Positions 51,501 through 59,234 of a DNA stretch of 64,000 bases are shown here, piece after piece; positions within the stretch are counted from its first letter, which is position 1, and each line of letters starts with the position of its first letter. The DNA is from Martinezella multihospitum. GTDB lineage: Bacteria > Pseudomonadota > Alphaproteobacteria > Rhizobiales > Rhizobiaceae. The stretch is from assembly GCF_900094585.1 (NCBI RefSeq), contig NZ_FMAG01000011.1:1-64000 (forward strand). Direction: 5' to 3'. A program made the position numbers and the translations under genes. Below the pieces are notes generated by a model, which did no database searches, was not told the DNA's origin, and was given only the letters and a program-made list of their open reading frames with translations.

Positions 51501-52056
51501 AGCGCATCCATAGCCGCTTCAGGCATTGCTCCAGTTTGTCCTGCCCCTCCGGGGTCTCGACGCTCGCTGCATCAGGGATAAGCGCCAGCATCATCTCGTC
51601 ACCCCATTCCACGAGGTCGGCTTCTTCGAGCTGACAGGAACCTTTCTCGGTCCTGAGGTTGCCGGCACTCAGCAGCCGGCAGAGATGTGCCCATCCCTTG
51701 CGGTTCTGCGGATAGGCAAGGATGTCGGGCGTGCCGTCCGAAAACACCAGGCGCGCTCCAGGCTGGAAACGAACCGGCTTCAGGAACGGTTTTTCCGGCT
51801 TCCCCTGGGCTCGAAGCAGAAGATTTTCCTTGATGACGTCTTCATATTTCGCCTGGAGAAGCTTGGTATGCGCATGCGCCTTGACCACGCCGGCAACCGA
51901 ATTGCGGTCGGCAATCCCGAATCCGGAAAGCTTCAGGAGGGCGGCCTGCGCCACCATCTCTTCCGGATGCGAGGCTCCCTCGAGAAAGGAAAAGTTCGTT
52001 CTCACCCCGATCTCGAAGAAGGGGGCGGGTTCGTGAAAGCTCGGGCGCGCGTTCAT
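48589..52056 (-). CDS. dnaE2: Error-prone DNA polymerase III alpha subunit (DnaE2/ImuC)
   Basis: 1155 residues from ATG 52056, which shares ATGA with the imuB stop; the frame upstream to 52080 is inside imuB. The N-terminal PHP domain begins F-F-E-I-G-V-R-T-N-F-S-F-L-E-G-A-S-H-P-E-E. The polymerase core has G-R-G-S-A-A-N-S-V-V-C-Y and P-P-D-I-D-V-D-F-E-H with catalytic Asp residues, and an OB domain near the C-terminus (M-V-T-I-A-G-L-V-L-V-R-Q-R-P-G). It does damage-induced lesion bypass with ImuA and ImuB. Confidence 0.96.
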   Translation of the reverse strand: MNARPSFHEPAPFFEIGVRTNFSFLEGASHPEEMVAQAALLKLSGFGIADRNSVAGVVKAHAHTKLLQAKYEDVIKENLLLRAQGKPEKPFLKPVRFQPGARLVFSDGTPDILAYPQNRKGWAHLCRLLSAGNLRTEKGSCQLEEADLVEWGDEMMLALIPDAASVETPEGQDKLEQCLKRLWMRFGRKLHLVLSPGYDGRDRLVFATLSIIALRNGVRLIASNQPLYHATERKPLADIVISIREHVPIPEAGFRLAANAERYMKDAAEMVRLFRDYPKAIVHTQKFFSRLSFSLDELKHNYPDESTKGESVEETLKRLTWEGARWRYPDGVPDEVAKQINDELTLIRERQYEPYFLTVRRIMEFARSRNILCQGRGSAANSVVCYCLRITEVNPKITTLLFERFISTEREEPPDIDVDFEHEKREEVIQFIYDHYHIEHAGLTAAVTSYRARSAGREVAKAFGLSEDVQSALASGVWGWSTEDLSEREAKIAGLDLTDKTTQNVLSYASTLMGFPRHLTQHVGGFVITRDRLDEVVPIMHTAMDDRYMIEWNKDDLDNLNILKIDVLALGMLTCLAKAFNLLLLHYDVKKELADLGYANYPDGEPVYDMICRADTIGVFQIESRAQMSMLPRLRPREFYDLVIEVAIVRPGPIQGNMVHPYLKRREAKRAGKKLDYPSPELEAVLKRTLGVPLFQEQAMQIAITAAGFKPAEADKLRRAMATFKRTGTIHTFEEKMVEGMAAKGYDREFAKNCFEQIKGFGEYGFPESHAASFALLVYASSWLKAYYPDVFCAAILNAQPMGFYAPAQLVRDAREHGVEVRPVDINRSSWDCLLEKAPFDRAAVEPRHATMRDHIKTQCAVRLGFCQVKGLSEEEMQQLVKHRGDGYRSVRDLWLRSGLAKAQIERLADADAFGSIGLSRRDALWAVRALDAGTAAETLPLFDLGNDHAELQIEPAVSLPEMLPGEQVIEDYRYLSMSLKAHPVSFLRADFARMGIVRSRDLPDVANGRMVTIAGLVLVRQRPGSAKGVIFMTLEDETGVANAIVWPKKFEKYRAIVMGARLVKIRGRLQSESGVIHVVVDHIEDMTPALGILQREARRFGVSDRADETLRPTMDHRQKKSSLLPRGAGAGTAAEGRSNGADTARVMPRGRNFH

Positions 52057-53681
52057 GCGAAAACCCCATGCATATACCAATCCGGCGCCGTGCCGCCTCG
52101 GCCATAGAGCCCCTTGCGGAACAGCCAGAAACGATGACCCTCTTCATCCTCGATCTGGAAATAATCGCGGGCAGGTTCTTCCTTTTCCTCGACCCACCAT
52201 TCCGCCGAAAGCCGTTCCGGCCCTTCGGCCCGGCTGACCCGATGCATGACCCGCCGCCAGCGGAATTGCCGGGGAGGGCCATCGGGCACTTCGGCGGCAA
52301 TGGTTTCGACCAGCTCCGGCATGCGAAACAGCCGCAGCGGCCGCTCGCCGCGGAAAAAGCCATGCCCGGCATCCTCTTTACCTGTGCGCCGCTTCGAGGC
52401 CAGGATAGCGATGGCAGACATCGGCCGCACGGCTCGCTCGGGGATATGGCTCTGTCGCAGCTCGACCCCTTGCAGGCAGTCCGGCCCCAGCCGCGCGGCC
52501 ACACGATCGACAAAGGCGGCAAGCGAGCCTTCCTGGCGGTCTTCTCCGACGAAATCGCCTTGCATTGCATCGAAAGGTGCATGCTGAAGCACATTGAGGC
52601 GGATGATTTCAAAACCGTAGCCGACATCGAGATCGTCATGAATGGCGCCGAAACGCTCCGTGAACAGGCTTGAAATCCGGCCCGGCTCCCGCAGCGGCTG
52701 CGATGCGCCGGCTGCGATGCGAAAAACCGCACCATCCACCCGGAAGAGCAGAAGCTCGAAGGAGCGGCCGCCGACGCCGCGGGCTTCCAGCCCCGGCTTC
52801 AGGGTTTCGGCAAGCTGGCGGGCAAGCTGAAGAATATCGTCTTCCGCCTGCACCGGCTCGGCCAGCCGGCGCTCGGCCGACAATTGCGCGACCGGGCGGC
52901 GCGGCGAAATCGGCTCCTCGACCAGACCGACGGCCTGATCGAGCCGCAGAAGCAATTGCGCACCGAAGCGGCGGGCAAGCGGCGCACGTGGCGCGGCCAG
53001 AAGATCCCCCACCTGCTTCAGGCCCATCTTCTGCAAGGCGGCAACGGTCTCCTCGCCGAGCCTCAAGGAGGCCACGGGCAGCGATGCCAGGGCCTCCTCC
53101 ATCGCCTCCGGAGGAACGACACGGCTGTCGTCGAAGCGGGCAACGGCCCAGGACAGGCCGGGTGCCGAGGAAATGACGCCGCGCACATCGAAGCCCAGCC
53201 GGGAAATCCGGATCAAGATGTCCTCGAGCAGCGCCTCTTCGCCGCCGAAGAGATGGGCGCAGCCGGTAATGTCGAGAAACAACCCGTCCTTGCCGTCGAT
53301 TGCCACCAGCGGCGTATAGCGGTCGCACCAGTCGGCGATCGCTTCCAGCAGTTTGCGATCCGCTGCCAGGTCTTCTTCGACGACATTGAGATCGGGACAG
53401 ATCGCCTTCGCCTCGGCCACGCCCTGACCCTGCTTCAGCCCGATCGTTTCGGCGCGCTCGTTGATGGCGGTCAGACGCATGGCGTTATTGAGCTTGCCGG
53501 CACAGGCAAGCGGCGGCGCTTCAAGCCTGCCTGTCGAACGCCAGGACAGACCCCAGCGCCTGCGCGCGATGCGGTCGGTCGGCAGATGCGGGAAGGTCAG
53601 CGCCAGAATGCGCTGCGTGTTCGCCGGGAAAGGCAGGGCGTTGAGCGTCGAGGACAGGGGCAAAGCGGCGGTCATGGGCAT
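52053..53681 (-). CDS. imuB: ImuB, Y-family polymerase-like mutasome protein
   Basis: 542 residues. Y-family fold: I-L-A-L-T-F-P-H-L-P-T-D-R-I, A-I-C-P-D-L, G-L-F-L-D-I-T-G-C-A-H-L-F-G-G and F-D-V-R-G-V-I-S-S-A-P-G. Catalytic acidic residues of true polymerases are not conserved at the usual places, as expected for ImuB, which serves as the clamp-binding adaptor of DnaE2. Its first 161 bp overlap the end of imuA. Confidence 0.92.
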   Translation of the reverse strand: MPMTAALPLSSTLNALPFPANTQRILALTFPHLPTDRIARRRWGLSWRSTGRLEAPPLACAGKLNNAMRLTAINERAETIGLKQGQGVAEAKAICPDLNVVEEDLAADRKLLEAIADWCDRYTPLVAIDGKDGLFLDITGCAHLFGGEEALLEDILIRISRLGFDVRGVISSAPGLSWAVARFDDSRVVPPEAMEEALASLPVASLRLGEETVAALQKMGLKQVGDLLAAPRAPLARRFGAQLLLRLDQAVGLVEEPISPRRPVAQLSAERRLAEPVQAEDDILQLARQLAETLKPGLEARGVGGRSFELLLFRVDGAVFRIAAGASQPLREPGRISSLFTERFGAIHDDLDVGYGFEIIRLNVLQHAPFDAMQGDFVGEDRQEGSLAAFVDRVAARLGPDCLQGVELRQSHIPERAVRPMSAIAILASKRRTGKEDAGHGFFRGERPLRLFRMPELVETIAAEVPDGPPRQFRWRRVMHRVSRAEGPERLSAEWWVEEKEEPARDYFQIEDEEGHRFWLFRKGLYGRGGTAPDWYMHGVFA

Positions 53682-54510
53682 TCCACTCCAGAGTTATGGA
53701 AAGAGGCGCCGGATTTCGGCTCTTTTCCAAGGTCAGACGAAAGGCCGGATGACCGATGCTGCCGCCAAGCACCGATCCGTCCGGCAGGGGCCGCGCCTGC
53801 GCCGGCGCGGGTTCGACGGAAAAGCGGAAGAGGGCGCTGCTCGCTTCCTCCTCGCCTCCCTGCCGCAATAGAAACAAGGGCCGCCCCACCGCCTTGGCCC
53901 TCAAAGCCAGCCGTCGGCTTTCAGTCAGGCCGAAGCGAGCGGGATTGCCGCGCACTTCCAGAATGACGAGGGCAAAGGCCGCACTGCCAAGCGCCGCCTC
54001 CGCCACCCAGAGCGCATCTTCCAGCTTGCGCGGCGATGCCTGCAGGAAAGCCTGAGGCTCCAGCCCGAAATCCCGGATGCCGATGGCATAGGGCAGGCCG
54101 GCTTCCATCGAAGCGACCGTATCGCCGATCCACAGGACCGGAGACTTAGCCATATCCGATGCTTGCGCGTGAAGCCGCGCGGCGAGCGCCAGCGCAAAAC
54201 CGCTTGCCGCGCCGGCATCGCGCAGGCCGAGGGAACGAATTTCCGTCAGCCCATCGAGCGGCAGACCGCCTTGCAGCGCCGCATCGAGATCGTCGACGCC
54301 GGTCGCAAGCAGCAGCGGCTCAGCCATGGGCTGGGCAGACCCAGATTGCGCGGGCAGGGGCTGCGCAATGCCCGTCGTCTCCCTCACCGGCTTGCCTGCC
54401 AGCGCTTCATGCGCCGCTGCCGCCAGTGCCGGGATCGGCCTACCTTCCAGTCGGGCAATGGTTTCACGCAGGGCAAAAAGCGTTTCCCGCGCCACGGCAG
54501 CCTCGGCCAT
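53521..54510 (-). CDS. imuA: ImuA, RecA-like mutasome protein
   Basis: 329 residues from ATG 54510, with TGGAG about 8 bp upstream; GTG 54519 is an alternative. L-D-A-A-L-Q-G-G-L-P-L-D-G-L-T-E-I is the RecA/SulA-like entry, followed by V-L-W-I-G-D, F-A-L-V-I-L-E-V-R-G and L-T-E-S-R-R-L-A-L-R-A. No intact Walker A is seen. First gene of the imuA-imuB-dnaE2 cassette. Its 3' end overlaps imuB unusually far. Confidence 0.88.
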   Translation of the reverse strand: MAEAAVARETLFALRETIARLEGRPIPALAAAAHEALAGKPVRETTGIAQPLPAQSGSAQPMAEPLLLATGVDDLDAALQGGLPLDGLTEIRSLGLRDAGAASGFALALAARLHAQASDMAKSPVLWIGDTVASMEAGLPYAIGIRDFGLEPQAFLQASPRKLEDALWVAEAALGSAAFALVILEVRGNPARFGLTESRRLALRAKAVGRPLFLLRQGGEEEASSALFRFSVEPAPAQARPLPDGSVLGGSIGHPAFRLTLEKSRNPAPLSITLEWNAHDRRFAPVLDAQRPAFPGEHAAHSGADLPASADRPHRAQALGSVLAFDRQA

Positions 54511-54533
54511 GACGTTCACTCCAGATCGATAAT

Positions 54534-54548
54534 GTTCCTGTTATGTTC
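54534..54548. promoter_or_regulatory. LexA box before imuA
   Basis: GTTC-CTGTTAT-GTTC matches the alphaproteobacterial SOS box GTTC-N7-GTTC exactly. It is 24-38 bp upstream of the imuA start, where it would block the promoter until LexA is cleaved. Confidence 0.88.
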
Positions 54549-54672
54549 TTATGGATTCCAGAGGTTGGAGAAAGAGTCAACACCACTTCATGAGAAAATA
54601 TTCCTCTGCCAGAGCCGGATGATTTTCGGTCTGTTCGACCTAAAATCTGAATCCACTCTGGAATCAAAGAAG

Positions 54673-54726
54673 TAGAGCATGATGTCGTCCGAAAACCGCT
54701 CAAACACTTTTCGGTATCATGCTCTA
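54673..54726. repeat. Rhizobial palindromic element (AGAGCATGAT type)
   Basis: Outer arms TAGAGCATGAT (54673-54683) and ATCATGCTCTA (54716-54726), inner arms CCGAAAA (54689-54695) and TTTTCGG (54708-54714). It makes a nested cruciform or hairpin of the type widely scattered in rhizobial intergenic DNA. Confidence 0.7.
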
Positions 54727-54785
54727 TTCCGCTCTCGTAAAAGCAGCGCAAAGTCTCTATATGACCAGCCAAGGAAGGAATATTC

Positions 54786-55223
54786 ATGGCTCGCGTCGAC
54801 CAGAGCGAAGATTGGCGGGATCGCCACTCGCCCTCCATCAGCACATTCGAATCTCTGGCAATGGAGGCTTATAGCCACCTGCCGGAGGAATTCCGCTCGC
54901 TTACCGGTAATCTCGTCATTCTCATCGAGGATTTCCCGGATGACGAGGTGTTCGAGGATATGGCGCTGGAAACACCCTTCGACCTGCTCGGCCTCTTCGA
55001 AGGCCGTGGTATCTCGGAGCGCTTTACCGCTCAGACCGGCGACATGCCCAACAAAATCCGCCTCTATCGTCGGCCGATCATCGACTATTGGGCTGAGAAC
55101 GAGGAAACCCTCGGCGACATCATCACCCATGTCCTGATCCACGAAATCGGCCACCATTTCGGCCTGAGCGACGAGGACATGGAACGTATCGAGGAAAGCG
55201 CTGAGGAAGCGACGGATCGGTGA
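54786..55223 (+). CDS. Metallopeptidase family protein (zincin-like, DUF1025)
   Basis: 145 residues. The zinc site is H-E-I-G-H-H-F-G-L-S-D-E-D-M-E near the C-terminus, and L-V-I-L-I-E-D-F-P and P-N-K-I-R-L-Y-R-R-P-I match the minimal zincin family DUF1025. Substrate unknown. It is monocistronic, preceded by the palindromic element. Confidence 0.85.
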   Translation: MARVDQSEDWRDRHSPSISTFESLAMEAYSHLPEEFRSLTGNLVILIEDFPDDEVFEDMALETPFDLLGLFEGRGISERFTAQTGDMPNKIRLYRRPIIDYWAENEETLGDIITHVLIHEIGHHFGLSDEDMERIEESAEEATDR

Positions 55224-55271
55224 TACCGGCCCGACCGCAAGACGGCCGGGGTGAAAAACTTCATTTGTGGC

Positions 55272-55478
55272 TTACTGCTCGGAAAGCTTCATATCCGGAT
55301 CGTAATCCTTGCCGGCCACTTCCTTGGTGACGGCCTGGCCGCATTCCATCCGGCCGCTTGTGGAATTGAAGCCATAGGTCGGCGAGCCGTATAGCTCCCA
55401 GCCCTTGTTCAGCGCCGCGCTCACCTTGTGGCAGAAGGAAGCGTCATCGGGACCGGTGAGGAAACGGTAGAGTTTCAT
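55272..55478 (-). CDS. DUF1737 domain protein
   Basis: 68 residues from ATG 55478. M-K-L-Y-R-F-L-T-G-P-D-D-A-S-F-C-H-K-V-S and L-N-K-G-W-E-L-Y-G-S-P-T-Y cover the DUF1737 fold. Function unknown. It is 23 bp downstream of the CitE-like gene, probably co-transcribed. Confidence 0.8.
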   Translation of the reverse strand: MKLYRFLTGPDDASFCHKVSAALNKGWELYGSPTYGFNSTSGRMECGQAVTKEVAGKDYDPDMKLSEQ

Positions 55479-55504
55479 CAAAGCATCTTTCTTGTATTTG
55501 GCAA

Positions 55505-56449
55505 TCAGATATCGGCGAGGGGCGTTGCGGCGGCGCCCGAAGAGCGCTGCTCGATCAGGCGAGCTTTATGGACGAGTCTCTCCGCCTGGACAAGATGCAG
55601 CCGCTCCACCATCCGCCCGCCAAGGTTCACGACATTGAGGGTAGCGGCATCCGGCGCAGCGAAGGCAGCGATGATGGCCTCGGCCTCGGCAATGGCGGCC
55701 TCAGTAGGACCGAAATGCCGGTTAGCCGCTTCGATCTGGCCCGGATGGATCAGCATCTTGCCGGCAAAGCCCATCGCGACACCCTCAGCGCATTCGGCCT
55801 CGAGCGCCTCAACATCCCTGAAATCGTTGAAGACGCTGTCGATGGCCTCGAGCCCATAGGCGCTGACGGCAAGCACCACCTGCATCAGCCAGGGCACGAG
55901 ATAGGTGCGGCCGGGTTGCGGCAGGACACCCGTTTCCTTCCTGAGATCGTTGAGACCGACGACAAAGCAATCGAGCCGGCTGCCGGCCGTGCGCCCGGCC
56001 TCAGCGATCGCGGCTGTATTCAGGATGCCGCGCGGCGTCTCGATCATCGCCCATATGCGCAGGGTTTCCGGCGCATCGGCCTCGGCAAGTCGGTCGCTGA
56101 CGCCAGTCACGTCCTGCGGCTCATTCACCTTTGGCAGCAACACCGCATCCGGCTCCAGCTCCGCGACCAGCGCCATGTCCTCGGCACCGAAATTGGAGGA
56201 AAGCGCATTGATGCGGATGATCCGCTCCTTGCCTGGCAACGGCGCGGCCGAAAAGAAGGTGCGCAAATTCTCCCGCGCCTCGGCCTTCTTCTCCAGCGAG
56301 ACCGAATCCTCAAGATCGAAGATGACGGCGTCGCAATCGAGGCTCGAAAGCTTATCCAGCGCGCGGCGGTTGATGGCGGGAACGCTCAAGACCGAGCGGC
56401 GCACCCGGGCAGGGCGGGAAGGGGAAGTTTGGCTCTCAGATTGGCTCAT
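55505..56449 (-). CDS. CoA ester lyase (CitE/malyl-CoA lyase-like)
   Basis: 314 residues of the HpcH/HpaI TIM-barrel family. R-R-S-V-L-S-V-P-A-I-N at the N-terminus, D-A-V-I-F-D-L-E-D-S-V (Mg-binding Asp/Glu), R-I-N-A-L, M-I-E-T-P-R-G-I-L-N and G-K-M-L-I-H-P-G-Q-I are the lyase motifs. It may cleave malyl-, methylmalyl- or citramalyl-CoA. No citrate lyase alpha or gamma genes are adjacent, so a true citrate lyase is unlikely. Confidence 0.87.
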   Translation of the reverse strand: MSQSESQTSPSRPARVRRSVLSVPAINRRALDKLSSLDCDAVIFDLEDSVSLEKKAEARENLRTFFSAAPLPGKERIIRINALSSNFGAEDMALVAELEPDAVLLPKVNEPQDVTGVSDRLAEADAPETLRIWAMIETPRGILNTAAIAEAGRTAGSRLDCFVVGLNDLRKETGVLPQPGRTYLVPWLMQVVLAVSAYGLEAIDSVFNDFRDVEALEAECAEGVAMGFAGKMLIHPGQIEAANRHFGPTEAAIAEAEAIIAAFAAPDAATLNVVNLGGRMVERLHLVQAERLVHKARLIEQRSSGAAATPLADI

Positions 56450-56560
56450 TGTGCCGTTTTGCCGCGGTTTTAGCCGCCAGGCAAGTCAACAAAAAGCCAT
56501 GCTCCTCTTGCAGAGGGGAATGAAGAGGGCCACATTGCTTGTCGTAGAGAGGTCTCGACC

Positions 56561-56797
56561 ATGCAGAATATCCGTTCCCTGTTCATCGCGCTTGCCGGTA
56601 TCACCGTGTTTGCAGCCATGGCGTTGTTTACCGTTTCGGTCACGCTCGCCGTCGGCGCTATCCTGACCGTATTGATGGCGGCCCGCGCGATTTCGCTGCG
56701 CATGAAGCCGGCACCGGTGCGCGCCAAGGCGAAGGCGAACGGCCAACGCGAAATGCGCATCTGGAACGATGGTCGTGGCACGATCATCGACCTCTAA
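56561..56797 (+). CDS. Small membrane protein, unknown
   Basis: 78 residues with two hydrophobic stretches in residues 5-45 (L-F-I-A-L-A-G-I-T-V-F-A-A-M-A and V-G-A-I-L-T-V-L-M-A-A) and a basic then polar tail (N-D-G-R-G-T-I-I-D-L). No family recognised. The ATG follows GAGAGG. The codon use is like the neighbours. Confidence 0.6.
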   Translation: MQNIRSLFIALAGITVFAAMALFTVSVTLAVGAILTVLMAARAISLRMKPAPVRAKAKANGQREMRIWNDGRGTIIDL

Positions 56798-56988
56798 GGT
56801 CGAAACAGGTGAGGGCAGTCTCTTGCGGGCTGCCGAACGCATTCGCCTAAGCTCGAACGTGCCCGACAGGTAGAATGCGACCAAAGCGCCACCTTTTAGA
56901 GCATTTCCAAGATTCTCCTTCATTTCGGGCCGGATTTGCTCTATTGGCAGGATAATTCGTGCTTAGACGAGAATGAAGGCAGGACCCC

Positions 56989-57597
56989 ATGGACAAGTTC
57001 GTGAAGTTGACCGGCGTCGCGGCGCCCCTCCCGGTCGTCAATGTCGATACCGACATGATCATCCCGAAGGATTATCTGAAGACCATCAAGCGCACCGGTC
57101 TCGGCAAGGGCCTCTTCGCCGAAGCTCGTTACAACGAAGACGGCACGCCGAACGAAGAGTTCGTGCTGAACAAGCCGGCCTATCAGAACGCCAAGATCCT
57201 CGTTGCCGGCGACAATTTCGGCTGCGGCTCCTCGCGCGAACATGCGCCCTGGGCGCTGCTCGATTTCGGCATTCGCTGTGTCATCTCGACGAGCTTCGCC
57301 GACATCTTCTACAATAACTGCTTCAAGAACGGCATCCTGCCGATCAAGGTCAGCCAGGAAGATCTCGACAAGCTGATGGATGACGCCTCGCGCGGCTCCA
57401 ACGCCATCCTGACCATCGATCTGGAAAACCTCGAAATCACCGGCCCGGACGGCGGCTCGCTGAAGTTCGAACTCGACGAGTTCAAGCGTCACTGCCTGCT
57501 GAACGGCCTCGACGATATCGGCCTGACGCTGGAAAAATCCTCCGCGATCGACAATTTCGAAAAGTCGAACGCCGCATCGCGCCCCTGGGCTGCCTGA
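56989..57597 (+). CDS. leuD: 3-isopropylmalate dehydratase small subunit
   Basis: 202 residues. M-D-K-F-V-K-L-T-G-V-A-A-P-L, N-V-D-T-D-M-I-I-P-K-D-Y-L-K, G-D-N-F-G-C-G-S-S-R-E-H-A-P-W-A and the I-L-P-I-K-V swivel-domain residues identify LeuD. With LeuC (not in the window) it isomerises 2-isopropylmalate to 3-isopropylmalate. LeuB for the next step is encoded 1.6 kb downstream. Confidence 0.97.
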   Translation: MDKFVKLTGVAAPLPVVNVDTDMIIPKDYLKTIKRTGLGKGLFAEARYNEDGTPNEEFVLNKPAYQNAKILVAGDNFGCGSSREHAPWALLDFGIRCVISTSFADIFYNNCFKNGILPIKVSQEDLDKLMDDASRGSNAILTIDLENLEITGPDGGSLKFELDEFKRHCLLNGLDDIGLTLEKSSAIDNFEKSNAASRPWAA

Positions 57598-57624
57598 TCG
57601 ATTTTATCATTATCGCATGTTTCG

Positions 57625-57652
57625 AAGCCGGGCCCTGCGCCCGGCTTTTTTC
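57625..57652 (+). terminator. Terminator after leuD
   Basis: AAGCCGGG (57625-57632) pairs with CCCGGCTT (57640-57647), 7-nt loop, then TTTTT. Confidence 0.85.
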
Positions 57653-57663
57653 ATGCCGAAAAG

Positions 57664-57925
57664 GACTCCCTCTCCCCGTCAAAACGGGGAGAGGGCTGGG
57701 GGGAGGGGCAGCGGGCCATCGATTTGATGGAGATCTATGATTGTTTCGGCCAGATCCCCCGAAGGTCGGCCTCTCTCACCTCTGCGAGCTAATCATCCAT
57801 CGCAAATAGCGACAAGGTCTCCAGAACGCACAGCGCCACTGCTACGGCTACAAGACCGCGCCGTTACGGCCTTCGCGAACAGCCCCTCACCCTAACCCTC
57901 TCTCCGCTTGCGGGGAGAGGGGACC
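57664..57925. repeat. Two CTCTCCCCG palindromic elements
   Basis: A palindrome CCCTCTCCCCG...CGGGGAGAGGG at about 57668-57695 with tail GGGGGGAGGGG, and a second with arm CCCCTCACCCTAACC at 57885-57899 followed by CTCTCTCCGC...GCGGGGAGAGG (57899-57922). They are the same family as at 32667-32819, with arms in opposite orientation. The remaining bases to 58074 show no gene. Confidence 0.65.
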
Positions 57926-58074
57926 ATTCCGCAACTGCCGCACTTAAACAGGCCGGGCATCATCTTTTCCACCCGCTGTAATATGATCGACAAGAAGGGG
58001 GTCCATACAGACCAGCCGAGACCCTTGCGGCCTCTCTCCCGCCCTTAATTTTCTCCACGCAATGGAGCCTCTCC

Positions 58075-58893
58075 ATGACCTCCCTTCCCATTGTCGGCGC
58101 CGCCATGATGCTCGACGACGTCGAAACCCATCGCAACTGGCTGCTCGAAAAGCCGCGTGATCTGGAACTGCAGAGCTTCGTCGAAGCCGAAGTGCTGAAC
58201 GGCGACTGGCAGCCGCTCGCCGAGCGCGCCCGCAAGCTGCTCGACGGCCATCAGGGCCGCCTCGGCATCCACGGCCCGTTCTGGGGCTTCGTCATCGCTT
58301 CGCAGGACCCCGATATTCGCGCCATCGTTTCCAGGCGCCTGCTGCAGGCCCTCGACGTCTGCGGCAATATCGGCGCCACGCAGATGGTCATCCACAGCCC
58401 CTACACGTCGTGGTCCTACAACAACCTCGATAACAACAAGGGCGAGCGCGAAAAAATCATCGAATATACGCACCTGACGCTCAAGGATGCAGTGAAGCGC
58501 GCCGAAGACATCGGGCTTACCATGGTCATCGAGAATATCGAGGACAAGGATCCCCATATCCGCGTCGGCCTCGCCGACAGCTTCAATTCCTCCGCCGTCG
58601 CCGTTTCGATCGACACCGGCCATGCCCACTACGCCCATGGCTATACCGGCGCTCCGCCGGTGGATTATTACGTCCACGCCGCCAGCAACCGCCTGCAGCA
58701 TGTCCATCTGCAGGATGCTGACGGCTATGCGGACCGCCACTGGAGCCTCGGCGAAGGCAACATCCACTGGCGCGCCGTCTTTGCCGCCCTTGCCAAGCTC
58801 GACAGCAATCCGCGCCTGATCATCGAGATCAAGGACAAGTCGAAGATCCCGGCATCGGCAGCTTACCTCGCTTCGCTCGGGCTGGCCGAGTAA
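58075..58893 (+). CDS. Sugar phosphate isomerase/epimerase family protein
   Basis: 272 residues with a xylose-isomerase-like TIM barrel. H-G-P-F-W-G, T-Q-M-V-I-H-S-P, L-T-M-V-I-E-N-I-E-D, V-A-V-S-I-D-T-G-H-A-H, H-V-H-L-Q-D-A-D-G and G-E-G-N-I-H-W provide His, Glu and Asp metal ligands of the AP-endonuclease-2-like family. The sugar substrate is not known. It is regularly found between leuD and leuB in rhizobia but has no known role in leucine synthesis. Confidence 0.8.
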   Translation: MTSLPIVGAAMMLDDVETHRNWLLEKPRDLELQSFVEAEVLNGDWQPLAERARKLLDGHQGRLGIHGPFWGFVIASQDPDIRAIVSRRLLQALDVCGNIGATQMVIHSPYTSWSYNNLDNNKGEREKIIEYTHLTLKDAVKRAEDIGLTMVIENIEDKDPHIRVGLADSFNSSAVAVSIDTGHAHYAHGYTGAPPVDYYVHAASNRLQHVHLQDADGYADRHWSLGEGNIHWRAVFAALAKLDSNPRLIIEIKDKSKIPASAAYLASLGLAE

Positions 58894-58899
58894 GGTTTG

Positions 58900-59055
58900 A
58901 CATCCCTTCTCCCCTCGGGGAGAAGGTGCCCGAAGGGCGGATGAGGGGGTGGCACGAAGCAGCTTCTACCAAGTTACCTAAAAGTGAAATTCCCGGTAAC
59001 GCCTCCTCACCCCGCGCGTTCCGCGCGACCCTCTCCCCGACGGGGCGAGGGTATA
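58900..59055. repeat. Third set of palindromic elements between the isomerase and leuB
   Basis: CTTCTCCCCTCGGGGAGAAG (58907-58926) with tail CGGATGAGGGGG, and at 59007-59052 an inverted relative, CCTCACCCCGCGCGTTCC then CTCTCCCCGACGGGGCGAGGG. The unit ends in the same GTGAGG-like arm as the other copies. The rest of 58894-59234 has no gene. Confidence 0.6.
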
Positions 59056-59234
59056 CTCTCAGACCACCGACAGCCTTGCTCCTGGTCACCATGCAGATGA
59101 GGGTAGCGACGACAATCTATCTACTCGGCCCCGACGTGCCCGAAAACCGTACCGTTTCGACCTCTTCTTCGCTTGAAAAGCCGCATTTGCAGGTCTAAAA
59201 ACCCCGCAACTTTTTCTTTCGCGGAGGCTTTCCC

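Noticed and set aside
50077..51513. A 478-codon plus-strand frame inside dnaE2
   Set aside because: It is antisense to the highly conserved polymerase core and has no recognisable motifs.
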